Shown here piece by piece: positions 18,174 through 26,208 of a stretch of DNA of 41,301 bases. A program made the translations under genes and the position numbers. Source of the stretch: an uncultured Oscillospiraceae bacterium (GTDB lineage Bacteria; Bacillota; Clostridia; Oscillospirales; Oscillospiraceae); NCBI GenBank assembly GCA_944387285.1, contig CALXEH010000014.1:1-41301 (forward strand), written 5' to 3'. Under the pieces are notes generated by a model. The model worked only from the letters and a program-made list of their open reading frames with translations. It searched no databases and had not been told where the DNA came from. Numbering within the stretch: the stretch's first letter is position 1; the number at the start of each line of letters is the position of its first letter.

Positions 18174-20423
18174 CTATTCCTCCAATAGAGACAGTTGTTT
18201 TTCTCCCCTGTCCTCGTCCCTTAGCAGCGCGCCGGCAGCAGGAAGGCTGCGGACGCGGTAGCGGGAGAGGTTTTTGATGCCCGTCTCATGCAGTGGCCGG
18301 GCACCGCTCAGCTTGTATTTCGGCTTCATGGTCATCACCGCCACGCCCTGCGTCGAGCGCGAGGTCTTCGGAGAGAGCAGCGCCGTGCTGAATATGATCG
18401 CCCGTCCCTCCGTCGAGAAGGCCGCGAGCTCCAGCTCGCCGCGCAGCTCCACTATGCACGCCAGCGGGCTCTTGTCCGAGTAGGCGTTGAGCAGCTTCTT
18501 CCGGTTCGTCTTCGTCTCGTAGGCCGAGAGCAGCAGCCGCGCCGCCTTGCCGTTTTCAAAAAACAGCAGCAGCTGGCCCGAATAGTCGCCCGGGTCTATG
18601 ACCTGCACGACCCGCTCGCCCTCGTCCATCTCCAGCTTGGCGGGCAGGTACACGCCCAGCACAGAGGCCTTAGTGTCCTCAAAGTCCGCCAGCTTCGTCT
18701 TGTACACCTGCTGCCTGTCCGTGAACACCAGCAGCTCCGAGCGGTTCATGGCGTCAAACTCCGCCGCCGGGCCGTCGCCCTCCTTGTACTTCTGCTCGGA
18801 CGCCATCCGCAGGGACTGCGGCGTTATCTTCTTCAAATAGCCCTCGCGCGACACGAACACCCGCACGGGGTAGTCCTCCACCGGCTCCTCCTCGTCCGCC
18901 TCCGGCAGCTCGTCGGCGTACACTATGCCCGTGCGCCGCGGCGAGGGGTAGTCCTTTATTATCCGCTCGAGCTCCTTGACTATGATGTTCTGCAGCTTCC
19001 GGCGGCTGTTGAGCGTCGCCTCCAGCTCGGCTATGTCCCGCTCCAGCTCCTCGGTCTCCGCCGTGCGCTTTAGTATATACTCCCGGTTTATGTTCCGCAG
19101 CTTTATCTCAGCCACGAACTCGGCCTGTATCTTGTCGATGCCGAAGCCGTCCATCAGGTTCGGCACCACATCCGCCTCGCGCCCGGTATTCCTTATGATG
19201 GCTATGGCCCTGTCTATGTCCAGCAGTATCTTGCCGAGGCCCTGCAGCAGGTGCAGCTTCTCCTTCTTGCGGCTGACGTCGAAGTATATGCGCCGCTTTA
19301 CGCAGTCCAGCCGCCAGGCCGTCCACTCCGAGAGTATCTCGCGCACGCCCATGACCCGCGGCGTGCCCGCGATGAGGATGTTGAAGTTGCAGGCGAAGCT
19401 GTCCATGAGCGGCGTGGACTTGAAGAGCTTGGCCATGAGCTTTTCCGGGTCCGCCCCGCGCTTTAAGTCTATCGCCAGCTTCAGGCCGCCCAGGTCCGTC
19501 TCATCGCGCATGTCCGAGATCTCCTTGACCTTGCCCGCCTTCACCAGCTCCGCCACCTTGTCCATGATGGCCTCGGCCGTGGCGGTATAGGGTATCTCGT
19601 AGACCTCGATGACGTTCTCCTTCGCGTCATAGCGCCAGCGCGAGCGCAGCTTGAAACTGCCCCGGCCCGTGCGGTATATCTCCTCCATGACGCCCGGTTC
19701 CATGATCACCTCGCCGCCCGTGGGGAAGTCCGGCGCGGGCAGCGTCGCCATGAGCTCGCAGTCCGGGTCGCGTATGCAGTTTATCGCAGTCTCGCAGACC
19801 TCCGCCAGGTTGAAGCCGCAGATCTGGCTCGCCATGCCGACAGCTATGCCCGTATTCGCCGACACCAGCACGTTCGGGAAGGCCGTGGGCAGCAGCGCCG
19901 GCTCCTTCATGCTGCCGTCGTAGTTGTCCACGAAGTCCACCGTGTCCTTGTCGATGTCCCGGAACACCTCGGCGCAGATGGGCGAGAGCTTCGCCTCCGT
20001 ATACCTCGAGGCCGCGTAGGACATGTCCCGCGAGTACACCTTGCCGAAGTTGCCCTTCGAGTCCACGAAGGGCGTGTTGAGCGCCTCGCAGCCCTTCGCC
20101 AGGCGCACCATCGTCTCGTATATCGCCGCGTCGCCGTGCGGGTTGAGCCGCATCGTCTGGCCCACTATGTTCGCAGACTTCGTCCGCGCGCCCGTCAGCA
20201 GCCCCATCTTGTACATGGTATACAGCAGCTTCCGGTGGCTCGGTTTGAAGCCGTCTATCTCCGGTATCGCCCTCGAGACGATGACGCTCATCGCGTAGGG
20301 CATGTAGTTCGTCTCGAGCGTCTCCGTTATGGGCTGCTCGAGCACTTCCGCCCGCAGGCCCATGACGTTCTCGTTCGTCTTCCTCTTGTTCTCCGGCTCC
20401 TGCGCCGGCTTTTTCCGCGCCAT
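18174..20423 (-). CDS. parC: Type IIA topoisomerase subunit A (ParC/GyrA-like)
   Basis: A 749-residue DNA cleavage and rejoining subunit of a second type IIA topoisomerase, the clostridial topoisomerase IV-like enzyme. Conserved segments: YMPYAMSVIVSRAIPEIDGF, the quinolone-resistance region PHGDAAIYETMVRLA, catalytic Tyr141 in AASRYTEAKL, and ALLPTAFPNVLVSANTGIAVGMA. From about residue 530 on follows a C-terminal region with beta-pinwheel-like blades (REGYLKKITPQSL, ELLVFTDRQQVYKT). It pairs with the subunit B encoded upstream; the two are separated only by a small zinc-ribbon gene whose stop codon directly abuts this ATG (TAAATG). Whether it acts as a decatenase (ParC) cannot be proven from sequence. 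Confidence 0.93.
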   Translation of the reverse strand: MARKKPAQEPENKRKTNENVMGLRAEVLEQPITETLETNYMPYAMSVIVSRAIPEIDGFKPSHRKLLYTMYKMGLLTGARTKSANIVGQTMRLNPHGDAAIYETMVRLAKGCEALNTPFVDSKGNFGKVYSRDMSYAASRYTEAKLSPICAEVFRDIDKDTVDFVDNYDGSMKEPALLPTAFPNVLVSANTGIAVGMASQICGFNLAEVCETAINCIRDPDCELMATLPAPDFPTGGEVIMEPGVMEEIYRTGRGSFKLRSRWRYDAKENVIEVYEIPYTATAEAIMDKVAELVKAGKVKEISDMRDETDLGGLKLAIDLKRGADPEKLMAKLFKSTPLMDSFACNFNILIAGTPRVMGVREILSEWTAWRLDCVKRRIYFDVSRKKEKLHLLQGLGKILLDIDRAIAIIRNTGREADVVPNLMDGFGIDKIQAEFVAEIKLRNINREYILKRTAETEELERDIAELEATLNSRRKLQNIIVKELERIIKDYPSPRRTGIVYADELPEADEEEPVEDYPVRVFVSREGYLKKITPQSLRMASEQKYKEGDGPAAEFDAMNRSELLVFTDRQQVYKTKLADFEDTKASVLGVYLPAKLEMDEGERVVQVIDPGDYSGQLLLFFENGKAARLLLSAYETKTNRKKLLNAYSDKSPLACIVELRGELELAAFSTEGRAIIFSTALLSPKTSRSTQGVAVMTMKPKYKLSGARPLHETGIKNLSRYRVRSLPAAGALLRDEDRGEKQLSLLEE

Positions 20424-20714
20424 TTATTTTCTTCCGCCCTTGCCTTTTTTCTTCTTGCCCGTCTCAAGGTCCCTGCCGCAGTGCGGGCACTCCTTGACCG
20501 AGAACAGCTTTTTTATGATGAGCTCGCCGCACCAGGGGCAGCGGCTCCACTTGAGCACTATCGCCATGGTGAACATCAGCACCACTATCGCCCAGATAGC
20601 CATGCTCCCCGCCTGCTGCGAAGACGGGTCCATGCCGAAGATGCCGATAAAGCACATCGCCAGCGAAAGCAGCAGGCCCGCTATCGCTATCTTCTTGACT
20701 GTCTTGAATCTCAT
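20424..20714 (-). CDS. Small membrane protein with C-terminal zinc ribbon, between topoisomerase subunits
   Basis: A 96-residue protein of unknown function. Two membrane helices (about residues 7-27 and 38-56) are followed by a zinc-ribbon-like pair CPWCGEL..CPHCGRDL (two CxxC knuckles 19 residues apart) and a very basic Lys/Gly tail (KKKKGKGGRK) that could touch nucleic acid or lipid headgroups. ATG at 20714 is chosen because GAGGGGG lies 7 bases upstream; the frame can open at a TTG two codons earlier. It starts 12 bases after topoisomerase B and its stop codon is contiguous with the topoisomerase A start, so it is translated with them. Confidence 0.8.
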   Translation of the reverse strand: MRFKTVKKIAIAGLLLSLAMCFIGIFGMDPSSQQAGSMAIWAIVVLMFTMAIVLKWSRCPWCGELIIKKLFSVKECPHCGRDLETGKKKKGKGGRK

Positions 20715-20726
20715 TCCCAAACCCCC

Positions 20727-22712
20727 TCAGGATATGTCGGCCAGATCCAGGTACTGGCTGCCGAACTCCGATATGTGCTGTTTCCTGCCCGCGAGATTGT
20801 CGCCCAGCAGCAGGTCGAACATCTCGCCCGTGCGCTCCGCGTCCTCCGGCATGACCCGGATGAGCCGCCGCGTCTCCGGGTTCATCGTCGTCAGCCACAT
20901 CATGTCCGGGTCGTTCTCGCCCAGGCCCTTGGAGCGGCTTATCGAAACCTTTGCCTTCCCTATGCCGTCCAATATCTCGGCCTTCTCGCGCTCGGAATAC
21001 GCAAACCAGGTCTTGCCGCCGGATTCTATCTCGTAGAGCGGCGACTCCGCTATGAACACCAGGCCCTCGCGTATCAGCGTCGGCGCGAGGCGGTAGAGCA
21101 TCGTCAGGATGAGCGTGCGTATCTGGAAGCCGTCCACGTCCGCATCCGTGCAGATGATTATCTTGCTCCACCTCAGGCTGTCCAGCTCGAAGGCGGGCAG
21201 CTCCTTTATGTGCTTCTGCACCTCCACGCCGCAGCCGAGCACCTTGATGAGGTCCGTTATGATCTCGCTTTTGAATATCCTGCCGTAGTCGGCCTTCAGG
21301 CAGTTGAGTATCTTGCCGCGCACCGGCATGATGCCCTGGAACTCCGCGTCCCTCGACAATTTGCAGGCGCCCAGGGCCGAATCGCCCTCGACGATGTAGA
21401 TCTCGCGCCTGGACACGTCCCGGCTGCGGCAGTCCACGAACTTCTGCACCCGGTTCGAGATGTCCATGCTGCCCGTGAGCTTCTTCTTGATGGTCAGCCG
21501 CGCCTTTTCTGCCTGCTCGCGGCTGCGCTTGTTTATGAGCACCTGGTCCGCCACGCGGTCCGCCTCGGCCTTGTGCTCGATGAAGTACACCTCCAGCTGC
21601 GAGCGCAGGAACTCCGTCATCGCCTCCTGGATGAAGCGGTTCGTGATGGCCTTCTTCGTCTGGTTCTCGTACGAGGTCTGGGTCGAAAAGCAGTTCGTCA
21701 CGAGCACCAGGCAGTCGGCGACGTCCTGGAAGCTGATCTTCGATTCATTCTTCTGGTACTTGCCGGCCTTCTTGATATAAGTATCCACCGCACTCACGAA
21801 AGCGCTCCTCGCCGCCTTCTCCGGCGCGCCGCCGTGCTCGAGGAAGGAGCTGTTGTGGTAATACTCTATGGCGTTCACCTTGTTTGAAAAACAGAAGGCC
21901 GCCGAGAGCTTCACCTTGTACTCGGGCTTGTCCGCCCGGTCGCGCCCGCGGCGCTCGGCCTGGATGAAATACGGCGCGGAGAGCGTCTCCTCTCCCGCTA
22001 TCTCGCCCACATAGTCGAGGATGCCGTTCTCGTACACGAAGTCCGTGGTCTCAAACTTGCCCTGTGCGACCTCGTTTTTGAGCCGGAAGGTGACGCCCGC
22101 GTTCACGACCGCCTGGCGCTTTAGCGTCTCAGTGTAGTATTCGAGCGGGATGTCGATATCCGTGAAGACCTCGAGGTCGGGCCGCCATTTTATCGTGGTG
22201 CCGGTCTTCTTCCGGTCCGCCGGCTCCTCCTCGAGCTTGCCCTTTATGCGGCCCTTTTCAAAGTGGAGCGTGTATTTCTTCCCGTCGCGCCGGACGGTGA
22301 CGTCCATGTACTCGGACGAATACTGCGTAGCGCAGGTGCCCAGGCCGTTGAGGCCCAGCGAATATTCGTAGTCGCCGCCCTCGTTGTTGCGGTATTTGCC
22401 GCCGGCGTAGAGCTCGCAGAAGACCAGCTCCCAGTTGTATTTCTTCTCCGCCGGGTTCCAGTCCACGGGGCAGCCGCGGCCGAAGTCCTCGCACTCTATG
22501 CTCTTGTCGAGAAAGCGCGTCAGTGTTATAATGCTGCCGTTGCCGGCCCTCGCCTCGTCGATGGAGTTGGACAGTATCTCGAACACCGCGTGCTCGCAGC
22601 CCTCCAGCCCGTCCGAGCCGAAGATGACCGCGGGGCGCTTCCTCACCCTGTCCTCGCCCTTGAGCTGGGAGATGCTCTCGTTCCCGTAGGACTCGGGAGT
22701 GTTTCTTGCCAT
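20727..22712 (-). CDS. parE: Type IIA topoisomerase subunit B (ParE/GyrB-like)
   Basis: A 661-residue ATPase and TOPRIM subunit partnering the downstream ParC-like protein. GHKL ATPase motifs: EILSNSIDEA (N-box), EDFGRGCPVDW (G1) and GLNGLGTCATQYSS, where most GyrB/ParE have GLHGVG. The TOPRIM metal site is seen as VEGDSALGACKLS and ICTDADVDGFQIRTL, and the C-terminal SKGLGENDPDMMW matches the usual KGLGEM tail. ATG at 22712 is chosen; an in-frame GTG six codons upstream overlaps the ribosome site (GAGGGA). First gene of the long minus-strand run, with its promoter at 22776-22804 directly after the terminator of the upstream RNA candidate. Confidence 0.93.
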   Translation of the reverse strand: MARNTPESYGNESISQLKGEDRVRKRPAVIFGSDGLEGCEHAVFEILSNSIDEARAGNGSIITLTRFLDKSIECEDFGRGCPVDWNPAEKKYNWELVFCELYAGGKYRNNEGGDYEYSLGLNGLGTCATQYSSEYMDVTVRRDGKKYTLHFEKGRIKGKLEEEPADRKKTGTTIKWRPDLEVFTDIDIPLEYYTETLKRQAVVNAGVTFRLKNEVAQGKFETTDFVYENGILDYVGEIAGEETLSAPYFIQAERRGRDRADKPEYKVKLSAAFCFSNKVNAIEYYHNSSFLEHGGAPEKAARSAFVSAVDTYIKKAGKYQKNESKISFQDVADCLVLVTNCFSTQTSYENQTKKAITNRFIQEAMTEFLRSQLEVYFIEHKAEADRVADQVLINKRSREQAEKARLTIKKKLTGSMDISNRVQKFVDCRSRDVSRREIYIVEGDSALGACKLSRDAEFQGIMPVRGKILNCLKADYGRIFKSEIITDLIKVLGCGVEVQKHIKELPAFELDSLRWSKIIICTDADVDGFQIRTLILTMLYRLAPTLIREGLVFIAESPLYEIESGGKTWFAYSEREKAEILDGIGKAKVSISRSKGLGENDPDMMWLTTMNPETRRLIRVMPEDAERTGEMFDLLLGDNLAGRKQHISEFGSQYLDLADIS

Positions 22713-22775
22713 TTGCAGTTTTTCCCTCACATTATCAATATGTTGTAGCGCAAAATTGCATAATTTTACTTATAT

Positions 22776-22804
22776 AGTATAGACCACCCGCCCCAAAATT
22801 GCAA
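22776..22804 (-). promoter_or_regulatory. Promoter of the topoisomerase operon
   Basis: On the minus strand TTGCAA (22804-22799), 17-base spacer, TATACT (22781-22776), about 65 bases before the parE start. Confidence 0.72.
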
Positions 22805-22805
22805 G

Positions 22806-22840
22806 AAAAAAAGCGGGGCCGCGCTCTCGCGCTTCCCCGC
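22806..22840 (-). terminator. Terminator of the structured RNA candidate
   Basis: Minus-strand hairpin gcgggg/ccccgc (22840-22835 with 22818-22813) with an inner gcgc/gcgc helix, followed by seven T (22812-22806). Confidence 0.9.
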
Positions 22841-23064
22841 CGCCCCGGTCTTTACGCAGCTATCGCTGCGCCGTCCGGCACTTGACCTCGTTCTCTCGCG
22901 TTACGGACGGCGCTCGATGTCCCATTCGGAACAGAGCCCTCATCCCTCCGGCAGCCCGCCTTCTCAGTGGCGGGCGGCCATTCGCCCATCTGGCGCTTTT
23001 CGCACCGGGCACCGGCCTTGGGCCTTTCTCTTTCACCCTGCCGGGCCGCTCTCTTTGAGGTCCG
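22806..23064 (-). ncRNA. Candidate structured small RNA, family not identified
   Basis: About 260 bases without a coding frame, GC-rich and full of base-paired elements. Reading the minus strand: hairpin ggtgc/gcgcc (near 23006-22992), gcccgcc/ggcgggc (22975-22954), a 10-bp stem gcgccgtccg/cggacggcgc (22913-22868) with a 26-base loop, cgcagc/gctgcg (22870-22855), then the terminator. A GACCTC near the predicted 5' end can pair with GAGGTC in the large loop, which would make a pseudoknot. A CATACT box (23075-23070) gives a start near 23063, though no clear -35 is present. I could not match RNase P, tmRNA, SRP, 6S, T-box or cobalamin riboswitch signatures. Being terminated before the parE promoter, it is probably a free-standing RNA. 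22713-23169 holds nothing else besides promoters. Confidence 0.6.
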
Positions 23065-23169
23065 AGTCTAGTATGGCTCCGGCGATGCGCAATATTACCG
23101 GCAATTTTTGCTCATTTTGGTTAAAACGCGCCCGCTTTGAATACAATAGGGACAAGGAGTGTGATATAC

Positions 23170-23385
23170 TTGTCCAAACGTTCAAGACAGGCCAAGGCCC
23201 TCAGGGCCGACATCAAAAAGGCCGTGGAGGAGATAGACAGCGTCCGTACCCAGCTCGGAGAGACCTACAACCGCTTCAACAACCTCACCGACCCCGCGCA
23301 GCTCGACACCTGCATCTTCGAGATAAGCGCGCTCAAGTCCAAGTACAACTGCGCCGTGCGCAACCTCAAATCCTTCTACCTGTAA
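23170..23385 (+). CDS. DUF2508 (YaaL-like) protein
   Basis: A 71-residue acidic-basic helical protein of the DUF2508/YaaL family, of unknown function; family hallmark FNNLTDPAQLDTCIFEIS followed by ALKSKYNCAVRNLK. It begins with TTG at 23170, chosen because AAGGAG lies 10 bases upstream; earlier in-frame GTG and TTG codons lack a ribosome site at a usable distance. A possible -10 TACAAT is at 23142-23147. It lies 13 bases before bofA, the same order as yaaL-bofA in Bacillus, which supports both assignments. Confidence 0.85.
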   Translation: MSKRSRQAKALRADIKKAVEEIDSVRTQLGETYNRFNNLTDPAQLDTCIFEISALKSKYNCAVRNLKSFYL

Positions 23386-23398
23386 AGGAGGCCGGCCC

Positions 23399-23662
23399 AT
23401 GCCTTCCCTCGCCACCATCATCACCGTCATCGTCTGCGGCCTGCTGCTCTGGCTGCTCATCAGCATCATCCGCCTGCCGGTGAAGCTGTTTTTCAAATTG
23501 CTTTTGAACATGCTCTCCGGGCTCGCGCTGCTCTTCGTCTTCAACTTCATCGGCGGCTTCTTCGACTTCGCGCTCGGCATAAACGCCGTGAACGCCTTAG
23601 TCGCCGGCGTCCTGGGCATACCGGGCGTCGTGCTGCTGGTGCTCATACAAAACTTCCTGTGA
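23399..23662 (+). CDS. bofA: BofA-family pro-sigma-K processing inhibitor
   Basis: An 87-residue polytopic membrane protein. In Bacillus, BofA sits in the outer forespore membrane and holds the SpoIVFB protease inactive until the forespore signals, delaying pro-sigma-K cleavage (family knowledge). The sequence shows two or three hydrophobic segments, with the family pattern IRLPVKLFFKLLLNMLSG in the middle and FNFIGGFFDFALGINAVNAL..GVLGIPGVVLLVLIQ at the end. AAAGGAGG lies 7 bases before ATG. It follows the DUF2508 gene and is closed by a terminator, and it is the best sign in the window that the organism forms spores. Confidence 0.92.
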   Translation: MPSLATIITVIVCGLLLWLLISIIRLPVKLFFKLLLNMLSGLALLFVFNFIGGFFDFALGINAVNALVAGVLGIPGVVLLVLIQNFL

Positions 23663-23674
23663 TACATAAAGTAT

Positions 23675-23707
23675 AAGCCGCCGGGCCGGCAGGCCTGGCG
23701 GCTTTTT
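23675..23707 (+). terminator. Terminator of the DUF2508-bofA operon
   Basis: An 8-bp stem (23675-23682 with 23697-23704) followed by TTTTT (23703-23707), 12 bases after the bofA stop; galM converges from the other side. Confidence 0.88.
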
Positions 23708-23732
23708 GCTGTTCATTTATATCTTCCTGGCG

Positions 23733-24758
23733 TCACTCCGCCCTGAAGCGGTAGACGGTCTGGCTGCGGAAGGTCTCGCCCGCCCTCAGTATGCAGGAGG
23801 GGAAGCCCGCCTGGTGTACGGCGTCGGGGTAAAACTGTGTCTCCAGGCAGAAGCCCTGCCTGTCCCCGTAGACGGCGCCGCCCTTGCCCGCCGGCAGGCC
23901 CGAGAGGTAATTGCCCGTGTAAAACTGCAGCCCGGGCATCGTGGTCAGCGTCTCCATGACTATGCCCGTCTCCTCCGAGCGCGCCTCGGCCGCGCGGCGC
24001 AGGCTGCCGTCCGCGCCGTCTATGGCGTAATTGTGGTCAAAGCCGCCGCCCAGGCGCAGGGCCTCGAAGCCCTCGTCCACCCTGTCGCCTATCCTCACGC
24101 TGCGCCTGAGGTCCATGGGCGTGCCCGCCACCTCCGCCAGCTCGCCCGTGGGGATGAGCTGCGCGTCCGTCGGCGTATAGCGCGAGGCGTTCAGCTCTAT
24201 GTACTGCCCCTCGACGCTGCCGCTGTCGTGGCCGTTCAGGTTGAAGTAGGCGTGGTTCGTCAGGCTGCAGGGCGTATCCGCGTCCGATACGGCCTCGTAG
24301 CTTATCTCCAGCCCGCCGCCGCGCAGCTCGTAGCAGACCCGCACCTCCAGCCGGCCGGGATAGCCCTCCTCGCCGTCCGGGCTCACGAGCGAGAGCTCCA
24401 GCCGCGAGTCGCTGAGCGAATCCACGCTCCACACCTTGGCGTTGAAGCCCTGCCGGCCGCCGTGCAGGGAGTTCTCCCCGTCGTTTTTGTAAAGCTCATA
24501 CCGCCGGCCGCCGAGCTCGAAGGCCGCGCCGGCTATGCGGTTGCCCACCCGGCCTATCAGCGCGCCTATGTAGGCGCCCTGGGCCTCGTAGTCCTCCGGC
24601 CGGTCAAAGCCCAGCACCACGTCCACCGCGCGGCCGCAGCGGTCGGGCACCCTGAGCGCGCGCAGCGCGCCGCCGCGCGTTATGACCTCGCAGGAAAGGG
24701 CGCCCCTCTCCAGCCCGACGCACTGCCACGCGCCGAAATCCCGTATCCAGCCTCCCAT
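23733..24758 (-). CDS. galM: Aldose 1-epimerase (mutarotase)
   Basis: A 341-residue cytosolic enzyme that interconverts alpha and beta anomers of galactose and other aldoses. Family motifs: GAYIGALIGRVGNRIAGAAF, NDGENSLHGG (substrate-binding Asn and the His), DTPCSLTNHAYFNLNGH (catalytic His), YTPTDAQLIPTGEL, DHNYAID and the C-terminal FCLETQFYPDA with the catalytic Glu. Length is normal. AGGAGG lies 6 bases before ATG. It starts 10 bases after trkH and is last of the exonuclease-trkA-trkH-galM operon; no sugar genes are near, so the grouping looks transcriptional rather than metabolic. Confidence 0.95.
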   Translation of the reverse strand: MGGWIRDFGAWQCVGLERGALSCEVITRGGALRALRVPDRCGRAVDVVLGFDRPEDYEAQGAYIGALIGRVGNRIAGAAFELGGRRYELYKNDGENSLHGGRQGFNAKVWSVDSLSDSRLELSLVSPDGEEGYPGRLEVRVCYELRGGGLEISYEAVSDADTPCSLTNHAYFNLNGHDSGSVEGQYIELNASRYTPTDAQLIPTGELAEVAGTPMDLRRSVRIGDRVDEGFEALRLGGGFDHNYAIDGADGSLRRAAEARSEETGIVMETLTTMPGLQFYTGNYLSGLPAGKGGAVYGDRQGFCLETQFYPDAVHQAGFPSCILRAGETFRSQTVYRFRAE

Positions 24759-24768
24759 TTCGCGCCTC

Positions 24769-26208
24769 CTAATTTCTCCTCCAGGTGGAGGGCAGGAACA
24801 AAATCAGCATCGGATATATCTCCAGCCTGCCCACCAGCATATCAAATGAGAGCAGCAGCTTGGAAAAGTCGGAGAACATCTCGTAGTTGCCCATCGGGCC
24901 CACCAGGCCTATGCCGGGGCCGATGTTCGAAATGCAGGCCGCCACGGCCGAAAAGTTCGTCTCCAGGTCAAAGCCGTCCAGCGACACCGCCAGCGTGGAC
25001 AGGAAGGTAATGCTTATATAGATGGCGAAAAACACCAGGGTGCAGCGTATGGTCGTGGAATCCACGCTGCGGCCGCTCATGCGCACCGACACCGTGCGCC
25101 TCGGGTTGAGCATCTTGCCCAGCTCCTCCGCCGCGGCCCGGGCCAGGATGACTATCCTCGACACCTTCAGGCCGCCGCCCGTGCTGCCCGCCGAGGCGCC
25201 CGTGAACATCAGCAGTATCAGCATGGCCTTGGAATACGCCGGCCAGTGGTTGAAATCCGTCGTGGCGAAGCCCGTCGTCGTCATGATGGACGATACCTGG
25301 AAGTACGAATACCGCAGCGCGTGCCAGAAGCCGTCGTACTCGCTCATTATGTTGAGCGCTATCGTCACCGTACCGAAGATCGCAAAGCCCAGGTACAGGT
25401 GCAGCTCCGAATCCATGAGCGCCGGCCGGAATTTCTTCATCAGCAGCAAAAAGTAGATGCTGAAGTTCACGCCGAAGAGCAGCATGAAGGTGGCCGTGAC
25501 GATGTCGATGTACGCGCTGTCGTAGTAGCCTATCGACAGCGCCTTGACGCTGAAGCCGCCCGTGCCCGCCGTAGCCATGGCGTGGTTTATGGAGTCGAAA
25601 AAGGGCATGCCGCCCAGGCAGAGCAGGACTATGAGCATGACCGTCAGCGCTATATAGATGAGGTAGGTGATGGCCGAGCTGTGCCTTATCCTCGGCACCA
25701 GCTTGCCCACCTGCGGGCCCGGCACCTCGGCGCGCATTATGTGCATGCTCCGCTCCTCCGAGAGCGGCAGCACGGCCATGATGAACACCAAAACGCCCAT
25801 GCCGCCTATCCAGTGCGAGAGGCTGCGCCACAGCAGCGCCGCGTGGCTGAGTTCCTCCACGTTCAGGATTATCGACGCGCCCGTCGTCGTGAAGCCCGAG
25901 ACGATCTCGAAAAAGGCGTCCACATAGCTCGTTATCTCGCCCGAGAACACAAAGGGCAGCGCGCCCACAAGGCTCATCAGCAGCCAGGAGAGCGCCACGC
26001 TCACGAAACCCTCCCTGGCGTAGAGGTCCGAATACTTCAGCCGGGGCAGGGACAGCAGCACCGCCAGCGCCGCCGCTATCAGCATGGTCAGCAAAAACGC
26101 GGCCGCGCTCTCGCCATAGATCGCGGCCGTCAGCACAGGCCCGAGCATGAGCGCCGCCTCGACGCCCATGACCCGGCCCAGTATTTTCGATATCATCCTG
26201 TAATTCAT
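24769..26208 (-). CDS. trkH: Trk/Ktr potassium uptake channel subunit TrkH
   Basis: A 479-residue membrane protein forming the potassium-conducting part of a Trk/Ktr system. It contains the four pseudo-repeats M1-P-M2 with Gly filter residues in the four pore loops: SGFTTTGASI, TAGTGGFSVKA, TTTGFATTDF and SNIGPGIG. Ten or so hydrophobic helices are apparent. Length fits the TrkH/KtrB family. Its ATG overlaps the trkA stop (ATGA), so the channel and its gating subunit are translated together. Followed by galM after 10 bases. Confidence 0.95.
   Translation of the reverse strand: MNYRMISKILGRVMGVEAALMLGPVLTAAIYGESAAAFLLTMLIAAALAVLLSLPRLKYSDLYAREGFVSVALSWLLMSLVGALPFVFSGEITSYVDAFFEIVSGFTTTGASIILNVEELSHAALLWRSLSHWIGGMGVLVFIMAVLPLSEERSMHIMRAEVPGPQVGKLVPRIRHSSAITYLIYIALTVMLIVLLCLGGMPFFDSINHAMATAGTGGFSVKALSIGYYDSAYIDIVTATFMLLFGVNFSIYFLLLMKKFRPALMDSELHLYLGFAIFGTVTIALNIMSEYDGFWHALRYSYFQVSSIMTTTGFATTDFNHWPAYSKAMLILLMFTGASAGSTGGGLKVSRIVILARAAAEELGKMLNPRRTVSVRMSGRSVDSTTIRCTLVFFAIYISITFLSTLAVSLDGFDLETNFSAVAACISNIGPGIGLVGPMGNYEMFSDFSKLLLSFDMLVGRLEIYPMLILFLPSTWRRN

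Noticed and set aside
22806..23064. Cobalamin riboswitch, RNase P, SRP RNA or T-box as identity of the structured RNA
   Set aside because: One CCCGCCACTG stretch recalls cobalamin elements and GAGGTCAAG recalls SRP, but the remaining conserved boxes (B12 box, GGAAGGAAGCAG, GAGGAAAGTCC with ACAGAA, TGGNACCGCG) are absent, and the RNA terminates before any gene.
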